A stretch of DNA of 64,000 bases from positions 5,085,227-5,149,226 of the forward strand of contig NC_019693.1 of NCBI RefSeq assembly GCF_000317105.1, in the 5' to 3' direction. This DNA comes from Oscillatoria acuminata PCC 6304. GTDB taxonomy: Bacteria > Cyanobacteriota > Cyanobacteriia > Cyanobacteriales > Laspinemataceae. A program made the position numbers and the translations under genes. Of the stretch, positions 45,494 to 54,200 are shown piece by piece; positions within the stretch are counted from its first letter, which is position 1; each line of letters starts with the position of its first letter. The notes below the pieces were generated by a model. It was not told the DNA's origin and did not search any database. It saw only the letters and a list, made by a program, of their open reading frames with translations.

Positions 45494-45839
45494 TTAGGCG
45501 TATAGCAATTGATTCTTAATCTCACTGGCAGTCAGTGTATTGACTAAAATGCCAACTCGCCGTGCCACTTCATAAGCATTTTTTTGAGGAACTATAATAA
45601 TGCCCCCATGTTCTTTGCCCTCCGCCATATACTGAAGATGTAATTGCTCAAAATCAACCCGATTATGAGTCAGGATACACCGACCCCCACCACTGGCAAA
45701 TTCCAGTTGCTCGTTGTCAGTCCTGCCGATCGCCCCTTGTTCGGGAACCGTAGTGATATCCAAACCCCGTGCTTTCAACAAGTGTGGCAACTAAAGCCGA
45801 CATATCCTCATCAGTATAAAGTGTTGCAGTAGAGGTCAT
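45494..45839 (-). pseudogene. frameshifted DUF5615 (PIN-like) toxin
   Basis: ATG at 45839 overlaps the stop of the DUF433 gene. The first frame reads TATLYTDEDMSALVAT and continues, after skipping one C near 45794, as LLKARGLDITTVPEQG to the stop at 45494. Restored, the protein of about 114 residues is a DUF5615 PIN-like toxin with acidic residues in TDEDMS. A single-base insertion broke it. Confidence 0.82.
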
Positions 45840-46129
45840 AATGTACTTAAAACCGACTTAACAGATGGATGGACTAATTCATCAGGTACTCGATTGTTTT
45901 CGATGTACTCATTAATTTCCCCTTGATTATCGAGATAAAAACTCAAAGCATCAAACACTTGTGCTAAAGTTAGATGAGGCAAATGGCTGAGAATGTCTTC
46001 TGGCATAATGCCCATCCGCCATAGCCCCACAATGGCGCGAACTGATGTCCGAGTGCCGGTGATAATAGGTTCTCCGCCTAAAATCTCAGGGTTGCGATTA
46101 ACATACCGTGACAGGGCTTTAGTCGCCAT
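45836..46129 (-). CDS. DUF433 family antitoxin
   Basis: 97 residues from the ATG at 46129, which follows GGAG; an ATG five codons earlier is possible. Core: NPEILGGEPIITGTRTSVRAIVGLWRMGIMPEDI, a VapB-like helix-turn-helix that commonly pairs with DUF5615 toxins. The partner downstream is frameshifted, so the antitoxin is probably an orphan. Confidence 0.88.
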   Translation of the reverse strand: MATKALSRYVNRNPEILGGEPIITGTRTSVRAIVGLWRMGIMPEDILSHLPHLTLAQVFDALSFYLDNQGEINEYIENNRVPDELVHPSVKSVLSTL

Positions 46130-46210
46130 GATGAATTGCTCCATTAAAAGTTAAGAAACCGGGTTGCTGGGACGATTTTATAAAATATCATAACTCAAAA
46201 AATGATAACG

Positions 46211-46432
46211 ATGCTAGAAATCACCCTAAATTGTCAACCTGACCCCCAAACCTTGACCCAACGGGTACAGATTGCGATGCAAGAATAGAACAGTTTAGAG
46301 ACTCTGCTGGATGAGGCGAGTAGGGGCGATCGCATGAGCAGCCCGGAAAAAAACCAGCCAATTCACGGAACCCGCCCCCAGCGATCGCATGAGGCGATCG
46401 CCGCAATTACACCCATTCCTCCGAGTCAGTAA
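46211..46432 (+). pseudogene. small hypothetical gene with an amber stop
   Basis: A frame from the ATG at 46211 (LEITLNCQPDPQTLTQRVQ) meets TAG at 46286-46288 and then continues NSLETLLDEASRGDR...IPPSQ to 46432. It reads as one protein of about 73 residues interrupted once. Family not recognised. Confidence 0.5.
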
Positions 46433-46441
46433 TTACGACCT

Positions 46442-46531
46442 TATGGATTATCTGCCGGAGAATTTGTCGTCCCCGATGATTTCGATTCTGCTTTGCCCGA
46501 AGATATCATCAATGTCTTTGAGGGAAAATAA
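46442..46531 (+). pseudogene. C-terminal remnant of a DUF2281-type antitoxin
   Basis: The frame GLSAGEFVVPDDFDSALPED followed by IINVFEGK and a stop is the usual end of DUF2281 antitoxins that pair with PIN toxins. No N-terminal part is present. Confidence 0.6.
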
Positions 46532-46543
46532 ATTATTTCCAGT

Positions 46544-46867
46544 TTAATCTGATTCATAATGATACCGGGCTTGTAAAAAATAAACCTTATTTTCTGTTAC
46601 TTTGTAAACTAAACGATGCTCTAAATCAATGCGTCTTGACCAAGTATCTGGGGCAATATATTTTAGCGGTTCAGGTTTTCCTAACCCGGTAAACGGTTCA
46701 CCATTAAGGATGTCTGCGACTAAATCTAGGATTTTATCCCCTTTTTTTGGTTCAGTGCGATACCACCAAGCTAAATCTGCTTTAAAATCGGGACTAAATA
46801 CAGGAAAATAACCTGAAATATGATTGGTAGGGGTTTCATTGGCTTGTTTTTTCTTTTTAGGACTCAA
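46544..46867 (-). CDS. yoeB: YoeB/Txe family mRNA interferase toxin
   Basis: 107 residues. A 22-residue Lys-rich extension precedes a YoeB/RelE fold: FSPDFKADLAWWYRTEPK, PFTGLGKPEPLKYIAPDTWSRRID and EHRLVYKVTENK...ARYHYE. The Glu, Arg, His and Tyr residues used for ribosome-dependent mRNA cleavage in YoeB are all present. It overlaps yefM by 11 bases and looks intact. Confidence 0.9.
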   Translation of the reverse strand: MSPKKKKQANETPTNHISGYFPVFSPDFKADLAWWYRTEPKKGDKILDLVADILNGEPFTGLGKPEPLKYIAPDTWSRRIDLEHRLVYKVTENKVYFLQARYHYESD

Positions 46868-47144
46868 TTCCTAACTCCTCTTTTAATTCAGCTACCGTTT
46901 GAGGAGTGGCGGTGCTATTTTCTGACCATTCTAAAGCCCGAAATAAACGTTTCGCATTTTCGGGCGATCGCAGTAAATAGACACATTCTAATAAACTCTC
47001 TAGCTCATCTTCGGCAATTAACGCCACATTTTTCTGATTGCGGCGCTTAATGACCACAATCTGACGCTCATCACACACTTCATCCAAAATAGTGGCTAAA
47101 TTCATTCTCGCTTGGGAATAAGTGGTTTCTTTGCTTAACATCAT
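46857..47144 (-). CDS. yefM: YefM/Phd family antitoxin
   Basis: 95 residues: TTYSQARMNLATILDEVCDERQIVVIKRRNQKNVALIAEDELESL, the YefM DNA-binding half, then a C-terminal helix that wraps the toxin. It is the first gene of the pair and, as in other systems, should repress its own promoter when bound to YoeB. Confidence 0.92.
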   Translation of the reverse strand: MMLSKETTYSQARMNLATILDEVCDERQIVVIKRRNQKNVALIAEDELESLLECVYLLRSPENAKRLFRALEWSENSTATPQTVAELKEELGIES

Positions 47145-47385
47145 TTTTGCTAGATAACTGGTACAACATTATTGTACAATATTAAGGCGTTCTTGATCCA
47201 CTAATTATGGTAAACTTCGATACCAGATTTGGGTGAAGAGGCAAAGGTTATGGCATGGGGTGCCGGTTTGCTGAGGTACAGGGTTGCTGGGACGATTTGA
47301 GCAAAGCCTGAACCGGATGCTCGGCGATCGCTCCCTGGGGTTTCCAGAAGGCAAAATAGTAGATACAGCACACCAGGAGCTAGAC

Positions 47386-47676
47386 ATGACACTCAACGAA
47401 CTCTTGCCAGCCATTCATCAACTCAACCCGACCGATAAGCAAAAACTGTTCGAGCTTCTCGATCGCGAACTGCACCCAACCCGCCCTACCCCAACCCCAG
47501 AACTCCAACCCGAAAACTTTCAAGTTGCCTTACTCAACCGTAAGGATTGTGATCGTAGCGCTGTTATCACTATCTAACAACAACACATTGCCCTACCCCA
47601 ACCCGCATTGACAGAAATTGCCTATTTTTTGGGACGTGATGCGGGGATTCCTGCAGGAGTTAAATTTTGGCGATGA
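47386..47676 (+). pseudogene. antitoxin fused by deletion to a PIN-toxin fragment
   Basis: From the ATG at 47386 the frame starts as an antitoxin-like protein (TLNELLPAIHQLNPTDKQKLFELLDREL), then passes into PIN-toxin-like sequence (FQVALLNRKDCDRS), a TAA at 47575-47577, and, in the same frame, QQHIALPQPALTEIAYFLGRDAGIPAG to 47676. The antitoxin end and toxin start are missing, as after an in-frame deletion. An in-frame start at 47284 is less likely. Confidence 0.6.
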
Positions 47677-47951
47677 TTACCGTAAATCGGCAGGATTTCT
47701 TTCGATTACACCGTCTACCGCTAGATCATTCCGGTATGATTGCCTGTAGGAATCCCGAATCTTGTAAACCTTCTAACTCCCTGACCCGAGGGGTTGTCAA
47801 AAACTGAGGGGATTGGTTATAGTTTAAAAAGGTCAGTTTCAACCCTGACCCCTTACTTGTATCTGTACGATTACCCTTAAGAACATGAAGAATCTTCTGA
47901 GCTATATAACCGCAACTCGCAACAAACAGGTCATGAGCCAGAGGATTCAGT

Positions 47952-49574
47952 ATGGAAAAAACGAGAAATACCAGAAATACCGTTGTTTTATGGGGTGAGA
48001 ATTTAGCCTATACGGTTGAGCAAACCCGCACCCTGTTTTCCGGGGTGAATGTGACGGTGGAACAAGGCGATCGCATTGCCTTAGTCGGCGCGAACGGCAG
48101 CGGTAAGTCTACCCTGATGCAGCTATTAGTCGGACAGGTTCAACCCCCGAGGGGTTCTGTTGTGCGTCGGGGTTCTATCTATTACTTGCCCCAAGTCGGC
48201 ACCCTGCGTCAAATCGAGCAAGAACAGACCATTTTTCAGTTCCTCAGCGCCCTCTATGAGGAATGGTGGCGCATTGATGAGCTTTTAGGGACTCAATTTA
48301 ATACCCAGTTTGACTTATCCTTGCCTCTACACCGCTTGAGTGGGGGAGAATTAACCAAGCTCTTTCTCGCAGTGGGTTTAGCCCAAGCGCCGGACGTTTT
48401 GCTGTTGGATGAACCCACCAATCACCTTGATTTACTCACTTTAGAGAGTCTGCGCGCCAGCCTGGATCAATTTCCGGGGGCTTTTATCATTGTTTCTCAC
48501 AAGCCCTTTTTTCTCGATCAGGTGGTGACAACAACTTGGGAATTAACGCCCCAAGGGGTGAATGTTTATGGGGGCGATTATTCCTTTTATCGAGAACAGA
48601 AACGGATTGCTCTAGCGGCGGCAAGGCGATCGCATGAGGTCGCCAAAAAAGCCTTAAAACACGCTAAAATCACCGCCCTAGCTGAACAAAAACGAGCCGC
48701 ACAATCTCAGAAACGGGGTGAACAAAAAGCCGAGAGTGGCAGTATGGGTAAGATGGCAAAACATTATTTTGCCAATCGCGCTTCCTCCACCGCAGGCAAG
48801 GCAGCGGAAAAAAATGAGGCAACCCTTGCCCAAGCCGCGCAAAAGGTGGCTGAGACGAAAATTAAAACGGTCAAAGCGACGAATATCCAACTGGAAGAAA
48901 AAAGCCTGAAACGGAAAACTCTGGTTGAAATTGACAATGCCTCACTCAAAGTAGGCGATCGCCTGTTAATCGAGAATTTTGGGTTGCATCTGGGTTCGGG
49001 CGATCGCGTGGTCATCGCCGGTCCCAATGGTTCTGGAAAATCCACCCTGATTAAAGCCCTGTTTAACCCTGACGGGGTGGGCGTTCTAGAAGCAGAGCAA
49101 ATGCGACTCGCCCCAGCCATGACGGTCGTTTATCTCGACCAGAACTATGGATTTGTGAACCGTCAGCAAACGATATTAGAAAATATGCAGTCCGCTAATC
49201 CCCAGTTATCCTATCAACTGTTAAGGCAACAGTTAGGGCATTTTCTGTTCTTTAACGATGAGGTGTATAAGTCGGCGGCGGTGTTAAGTGGGGGAGAATT
49301 AGCCCGATTAGCGATCGCCATGATCAGTATTTCCGAAATTGATTTACTGATTCTCGATGAACCCACCAACAATCTAGACATTGAAACCGTAGAAGAAATG
49401 ATTCAAGGGATTAATGACTATCAAGGCGCAATTTGGGTAATTTCCCATGATTTGGACTTTTTGAGCCAAATCCAAATTAATCAAGCCTTTAAGATTAAGG
49501 ACCAATCCCTGCAACCCACTACATTTTTACCCCAAGACACCGAGGCTTATTATCAAGAATTACTGTATGTCTAA
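47952..49574 (+). CDS. ABC-F family ATPase
   Basis: 540 residues, two ABC domains without membrane segments: Walker A GANGSGKST at 46-54, signature LSGGE at 129-133 and LLLDEPTNHLD at about 150-160, then the linker and second set GPNGSGKST, LSGGELARL and LLILDEPTNNLD. ABC-F proteins act on the ribosome in translation quality control or antibiotic protection. A Lys/Ala-rich linker (about 230-320) lies between domains. It is not a clear match to a known resistance subtype. It lies in the accessory island, with a hairpin and a short frame upstream. Confidence 0.92.
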   Translation: MEKTRNTRNTVVLWGENLAYTVEQTRTLFSGVNVTVEQGDRIALVGANGSGKSTLMQLLVGQVQPPRGSVVRRGSIYYLPQVGTLRQIEQEQTIFQFLSALYEEWWRIDELLGTQFNTQFDLSLPLHRLSGGELTKLFLAVGLAQAPDVLLLDEPTNHLDLLTLESLRASLDQFPGAFIIVSHKPFFLDQVVTTTWELTPQGVNVYGGDYSFYREQKRIALAAARRSHEVAKKALKHAKITALAEQKRAAQSQKRGEQKAESGSMGKMAKHYFANRASSTAGKAAEKNEATLAQAAQKVAETKIKTVKATNIQLEEKSLKRKTLVEIDNASLKVGDRLLIENFGLHLGSGDRVVIAGPNGSGKSTLIKALFNPDGVGVLEAEQMRLAPAMTVVYLDQNYGFVNRQQTILENMQSANPQLSYQLLRQQLGHFLFFNDEVYKSAAVLSGGELARLAIAMISISEIDLLILDEPTNNLDIETVEEMIQGINDYQGAIWVISHDLDFLSQIQINQAFKIKDQSLQPTTFLPQDTEAYYQELLYV

Positions 49575-49671
49575 GCCTCGGGTTCAACCCCTAAAACCCG
49601 TAATGGTTCAGCTAGACGCTTGGCTCATTCTTGACGGGTTAACAATAAATTCCAATCTTCATTCCACCAGG

Positions 49672-50460
49672 GGCGCTGCACATTTATGGTATAATTCCAT
49701 TGGACAGGGTTCCTGTCTTTCAATTGGGGAGGGGTATAGTCCTATGTTTCAGGTAGTACAGAAGCAATCTGATAGAAATCGTTAACATTTCTACAGATTT
49801 TGAATAACATAAAGTTTTTCTGTGGAGGCGGGCTAGATAATGTCTTAATCGCGTGTTTTCTCCTTCTACCCGAGTCATGGAGGGCTTGCTAACTATATGG
49901 TCAAGTTCATCAATAAATTGAGGATAAACTGCTTAGCCATCCGTTACATAAAAGAAACACCCCCAACCTCCAATAATTTTCCATAACGGGTTAAATGTTT
50001 CTTTGGATCTATCCCCGACCACAAAAGCTAAAATACCGGGAAACCTTTTGTCTACAGCGGTCCAGACCCAGACTTTATGTTTTTTTTACCCACATAAGTC
50101 TGTAACTCATCAACGTGAGAGACTTCAGGTATTTCTTCATAATCTGGGTCTTGTGGTCAACTCTTAGCCGCAGCTTTGACCCAATTGATAACCGTGTTAT
50201 GACAAACTCCAGTTAGTCCTTCTATCCGTCGAAACCCATTCCCTTCAACATAGAGATGTAAACAGTGTCGTTTAACTTCTTCGGGATAACCTGTTGGAGA
50301 ATAGACATCGATAAATTGACGACCACAATCCTTACATATATGGTTCTGTTTTCCTCTCTTCACGCCCTTTTTACTGATATTGCTGGACTGACACTGAGGA
50401 CAAATCATATTCTCTAGGGGTAGAGGCTACCTCCTCATCATACCATAGATGTGCAACGCC
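49672..50460 (-). mobile_element. decayed IS1-family insertion sequence
   Basis: 789 bp with imperfect inverted ends: the left end GGCGCTGCACATTTATGGTA and the complement of the right end GGCGTTGCACATCTATGGTA match at 18 of 20 positions. Inside is a broken IS1-type transposase. No target duplication is visible, and the lesions show it is no longer active by itself. Confidence 0.88.
49720..50408 (-). pseudogene. IS1-family transposase, multiply broken
   Basis: The first part (50157-50408) is a zinc-finger/HTH InsA-like domain with CPQC...CKDCG and a stop TGA. The same frame continues PQDPDYEEIPEVSHVDELQT, then an A8 run breaks the frame before KVWVWTAVDKRFPG, and a TAA interrupts VTDG-AVYPQFIDELDHIVSK. 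At least three lesions. Confidence 0.85.
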
Positions 50461-50482
50461 GAACTTTTCACTGTCCAGTAAA

Positions 50483-50866
50483 TTACCAGAGGCGATTAAT
50501 GCCATAGTCGTCAAATTTAATATCAGCACTAATGATGGGAATGTTTTCTGAGATTGCTTGAGATACCAACAGTCTATCAAATGGATCCCGGTGATGTAAC
50601 GGGAGTTTCGCGACAATGTTTAAATGCGCGATCGTCACCGGCATCATCTGAATAGTGTTTTTGGCAATTTGTTCGGGAATAAATTTTTCATAGACATCGG
50701 GCAAAGTTAGTTTTTTCAAATTAACTTTAATGGCAATTTCCCACAAGCTGGCAATACTCAGCAGTATATCCGTATCCGATTCTAATAAATCAATGGCATT
50801 CTGACTGAGATGAGGGCTATCGTTGATGAACCATAGAAATATATGAGTATCGATGAGGAGTTTCAT
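50483..50866 (-). CDS. VapC-type PIN-domain toxin
   Basis: 127 residues, full PIN domain: Asp in KLLIDTHIFLWF, Glu in IASLWEIAIKVNL, Asp pair in HHRDPFDRLLVSQA and ISADIKFDDYGI. These acidic residues bind Mg2+ for RNA cleavage. Start overlaps the antitoxin stop by one base (50866). The protein looks intact. Confidence 0.92.
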   Translation of the reverse strand: MKLLIDTHIFLWFINDSPHLSQNAIDLLESDTDILLSIASLWEIAIKVNLKKLTLPDVYEKFIPEQIAKNTIQMMPVTIAHLNIVAKLPLHHRDPFDRLLVSQAISENIPIISADIKFDDYGINRLW

Positions 50867-51090
50867 TACATATATTCCTGAAAATCTTCTAAGGGTTCAT
50901 CAAAATCTGGAGACATCCAAATTTGACCTTTGGCGCTGCCCCTTTGCCGCTTTTTTGCCACTTGGGGAAACTGGCTCAGTTTCAGAATCGGTTGATTGTT
51001 TTGAGTAATGATGATTTCTTCACCCTTTAAGGCAGATTCAAGCCAAGAAGAAATCTGCGTTGTTGCTTGGGTAATGTCAACTTTCTGCAT
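50866..51090 (-). CDS. Phd/VapB-type antitoxin
   Basis: 74 residues with a Phd/YefM-like N-terminus (VDITQATTQISSWLESALKGEEIIITQNNQPILKL) and a C-terminal toxin-binding tail. One-base overlap with the PIN toxin gene marks an intact toxin-antitoxin operon. Confidence 0.92.
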   Translation of the reverse strand: MQKVDITQATTQISSWLESALKGEEIIITQNNQPILKLSQFPQVAKKRQRGSAKGQIWMSPDFDEPLEDFQEYM

Positions 51091-51283
51091 TGTTTATTCC
51101 GGTAAAGAGCAACATTTAGTGCCGCTTTGGTCCTTGCACTGGGATTATGGACAGGGGTATTTTTTCTCCCCAGGGTTGGACTCGGTGGCAGCCCAAAAAT
51201 TGCTAGAAGAATCCCTTCGGTGGTAAATCGGCCCCCCATTTTTTGGGGGAATTAATATCACAAAGTCTGCCATCTGTCAAGGG

Positions 51284-51577
51284 TTAAAATAAATCATCCA
51301 GAGAGGAGGGGAAATCATCTCGGGGAGGGACTTGGCGATCGGCAAACTCCGAAGGGGGGCGATCGCTACTCCAGGCCCACCAAACACAACCACAGTTCCC
51401 ACACTCGTAAAACTCCTGCCACTTGCGACGGTGGTTTTCCGTATAAACCGGCGATCGCCGATTAATCCAAACCCGCTGCGCCTGCATAGAGGTCCCATGG
51501 CAGGAAGGGCAGTAGAATTCGTGAGCGTGAACTGCCTTCGTTGTCCATTCCGGTGGAATTGGCTCAAAAGCTTCCAT
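51284..51577 (-). CDS. zinc-ribbon hypothetical protein
   Basis: 97 residues with two Cys pairs, CPSC (about 23-26) and CGNC (about 59-62), which likely bind one Zn2+, an aromatic W-rich core and an acidic tail. I recall similar proteins in cyanobacteria without known function. Divergent from the DUF3318 gene. Confidence 0.75.
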   Translation of the reverse strand: MEAFEPIPPEWTTKAVHAHEFYCPSCHGTSMQAQRVWINRRSPVYTENHRRKWQEFYECGNCGCVWWAWSSDRPPSEFADRQVPPRDDFPSSLDDLF

Positions 51578-51768
51578 GTCTTAAACTTCACTCATTAAAA
51601 TGGCCGATAGCTGCCCTAATATTCCCTGGAAGGACTGGTTTTGTCCCCACCCACTCCCAAGGAGAACCGAATCGCACTATCGTATTCTATTGTAGGACGC
51701 TCTGGGCGTTTCTTTGCGCGTTCCCCCAAACTCTAACTATCCCTACTCTCAACCCGAATCAGCCTATC

Positions 51769-52377
51769 ATGGATCCATCAGCCGAAATCTTCCGCTTATT
51801 AGACTTGATGCCTGCATCGGGTCGGATGCTGTGCAAAATTGTCAATAAACCGCAACAATCCACGGCGATCGCGAGTTCCTTTCCCCTGCCTTGGGCGAGG
51901 GAACGACCGATTTATATTAACTTTGACCTCTGGCGCAAATTATCCAGGCCCCAAAGAGACTTGTTACTCCTGAGAACCGTTAGCTGGTTATTGGGGGTGA
52001 AATGGTTTAAACCGGACTTATATCAAGGGGTTGTGATTGCTGGATTGTTAGGCACTCTGGTCGAACTCGTGGAAGGAGATGCGGTGGGAGTGGTTACTGC
52101 TGGGGGGTTAACGGCCCTAGCAGGGGTTCAAATTTGGCGAAGCACCCACCGCAGCGATCGCGAAATTGAGGCGGATCAGGCGGCGATTCAAATTGCCCTG
52201 AGAAGAGGCTATAACGAACCGGACGCTGCTAGACATCTGTTGAGTGCGATCGAGACTGTCGCCACCCTAGAAGGTAGACCCGGGTTAGATTTTATGGAAC
52301 TGATTCGCGTCCAAAACTTACGGGCGATCGCTGGACTTTCCGCTGTCGGTATTCCCGAAGATGGGATTCGAGAATAG
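51769..52377 (+). CDS. DUF3318 family membrane-associated protein
   Basis: 202 residues from the ATG at 51769; the longer frame upstream is low complexity. Segments LMPASGRMLCKIV and PWARERPIYINFDLWRKLSRPQRDLLLLRTVSWL match DUF3318, a cyanobacterial family. Two hydrophobic segments (about 84-102 and 107-125) and a C-terminal helical part containing EIEADQAAIQIALRRGY follow. It resembles a peptidase-like M48 scaffold without HExxH; function unknown. Confidence 0.87.
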   Translation: MDPSAEIFRLLDLMPASGRMLCKIVNKPQQSTAIASSFPLPWARERPIYINFDLWRKLSRPQRDLLLLRTVSWLLGVKWFKPDLYQGVVIAGLLGTLVELVEGDAVGVVTAGGLTALAGVQIWRSTHRSDREIEADQAAIQIALRRGYNEPDAARHLLSAIETVATLEGRPGLDFMELIRVQNLRAIAGLSAVGIPEDGIRE

Positions 52378-52409
52378 GGGAAAGATGCAGGATAAACGAT
52401 GAAAGTAGC

Positions 52410-52590
52410 GGGTCAGCAACCGGGTTTCTTGATTCACTTTCAGTTGAACTATAAAAGTTTGGGTATAAACCCGGTTTCTGGTCGTGTTAAAGGTTAGAAA
52501 ACCAGGCAAAAGTTAGAAACCGGGTTTCTTCACCACCTCTCTAGCAATTCACCCTGAATTTAGACTAGAAACCCGGTTTCTTGTTGTCCC
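52410..52590. repeat. cluster of palindromic AGAAACCCGGTTTCT repeats
   Basis: About four copies of a palindrome built on AGAAACCGGGTTTCT / AGAAACCCGGTTTCT stand between DUF3318 and the glycosyltransferase gene. Single copies or halves occur at about 21820, 43740, 45392, 46153 and 55480. They are dispersed cyanobacterial repeats, not coding. Confidence 0.8.
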
Positions 52591-52627
52591 TGTAAGTGTT
52601 TACTTTGTTGGTTGAGCAATGTGTTTG

Positions 52628-53632
52628 TTATCGGGGCGCGGGTTCGATAACTTCACGAATCCGATAAATCGGGCGTTGCTGAGATTCGTGATAGGTTCGC
52701 ATCAATAACTCAGCCAAGAGGCCAAAACTAAACAATTGCACCCCAGCCAGAAGCAGGACTACGGCCAAAATCAGTAAGGGGCGATCGCCAATACTTGCCC
52801 CAAATCCGAGTTTAAGAATGGTTAAATACAATCCTAGTACAAAACCTAAGACCATAGAAATAATCCCAAACCCGCCAAAGACGTGCATAGGACGGGTGAG
52901 AAATTTCTTCATAAAGAAAACCGTTAATAAATCCATCAAGACCCGAATGGTTCGGCCTAATCCGTACTTACTTTTCCCATAGCGTCGCGCATGGTGACGG
53001 ACTGGAATTTCGATAATTCTCGCCCCTTCAATAAATGCCAAGGCGGGTAAAAACCGATGTAACTCTCCGTACAGATTCATATCCGCCACAATTTCCGTGC
53101 GGTATGCCTTCAAAGAACATCCGTAATCGTGCAAATTTACCCCGGTTACTTTGCCAATCATGATATTAGCAATTTTAGAAGGAAGCAAGCGAGTGAGGGC
53201 CGCATCTTGACGATTTTTACGCCAACCACTGACGAGATCATATCCCTCATTTAATTTCATCACCAGTTCAGGAATATCGGCGGGGTCATTTTGCAAATCC
53301 CCATCCAAGGTGACGATAATCGGCGATCGCGCCGACTTAAATCCCGCTGCCATTGCCGCCGTTTGACCATAGTTGCGGCGCAAAATCACTGCTACTAGGT
53401 CATTTCGCTTTTGTGCTTCTTGTCTGAGCACTTCCGTGGAGCCATCGGTGGAGCCATCATCCACGCAGATCAGTTCATAATTGAGTTGAGCATCACTTAG
53501 GGCCTGGGCGATCGCACTGATTAGATGCGGCAGACTCTCCACCTCGTTATGAATAGGGACTACGACGGATACATCTATGGGGGAAAGTGCCGGTGGGATG
53601 TGGGAAGGGTGCAAAGCGGGTGAAATTTCCAT
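52628..53632 (-). CDS. family 2 glycosyltransferase, DPM1/ArnC-like
   Basis: 334 residues. GT-A domain (about 20-250): VSVVVPIHNEVESLPHLI, ELICVDDGSTDGS, the DXD-type VTLDGDLQNDP (about 110-120) and the KAYR motif. Two C-terminal membrane helices (about 255-280 and 290-315). Such enzymes transfer a sugar from a nucleotide sugar to a polyprenyl phosphate at the cytoplasmic membrane face, for later export to glycans. Exact sugar is not known. Alone in its transcript as far as visible. Confidence 0.92.
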   Translation of the reverse strand: MEISPALHPSHIPPALSPIDVSVVVPIHNEVESLPHLISAIAQALSDAQLNYELICVDDGSTDGSTEVLRQEAQKRNDLVAVILRRNYGQTAAMAAGFKSARSPIIVTLDGDLQNDPADIPELVMKLNEGYDLVSGWRKNRQDAALTRLLPSKIANIMIGKVTGVNLHDYGCSLKAYRTEIVADMNLYGELHRFLPALAFIEGARIIEIPVRHHARRYGKSKYGLGRTIRVLMDLLTVFFMKKFLTRPMHVFGGFGIISMVLGFVLGLYLTILKLGFGASIGDRPLLILAVVLLLAGVQLFSFGLLAELLMRTYHESQQRPIYRIREVIEPAPR

Positions 53633-54200
53633 TTATCTGTAATAATCAAACTCAATAGTTGGATTTTCCCTTCGGGGTAAAATCGATGAGCAAATAGAAT
53701 CAATCTGGATTACAGGAATATCGAACCCCAAGGAGCAAGTATCTATTATGACGCCTTGCTGGGGTTTTTGAAAGGGGCTGTTATTTTATTCCCATATCAT
53801 CATGTCATGTTTTGGGAAACTCGACCCCTACTCTACCCTCGTCAACATTTGATCCAGCAGTGGATCTCTGGTTACTCGGCCCTAGGACGCTAGTAAACTA
53901 ACCCTTAGAAAGCGGTTTTTTCACAACCCACTGCCCTAAAAGCAGCAAATCTGGGCCAAAATCGGAGTTCTTCTCCTGGGAAGCTAATCCTGTATGGATG
54001 ATCTAGAGTTTTTTTTGTAAGGTTTTAACAGAAGAATGGTTCATTCAAAAGAATTTCATTAAATCCCCGAATGCAGCTATTAAATTGAATTAAATGAGTT
54101 AATATGATCACCCATGAATTAGACGCACAACTTTAAACCCTCAAACTTCGGGCAACTTCTGTAAATGGGCTGCTCCTATTCGTTAACTACTCGGATTACT
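53633..54200. other. intergenic stretch between divergent genes
   Basis: About 570 bases without a credible gene, AT-rich from about 54000, where promoters of cofH would lie. No named site recognised. Confidence 0.5.

Noticed and set aside
45217-46288. In-frame TAG codons as recoding (pyrrolysine or suppressor)
   Set aside because: Cyanobacteria use the standard code, neighbouring genes are broken in other ways, and TAG is used as a normal stop.
50101-50160. A8 run in the IS1 transposase as a programmed frameshift
   Set aside because: Slippage there could restore the frame, but two further stops in the same gene show plain decay.
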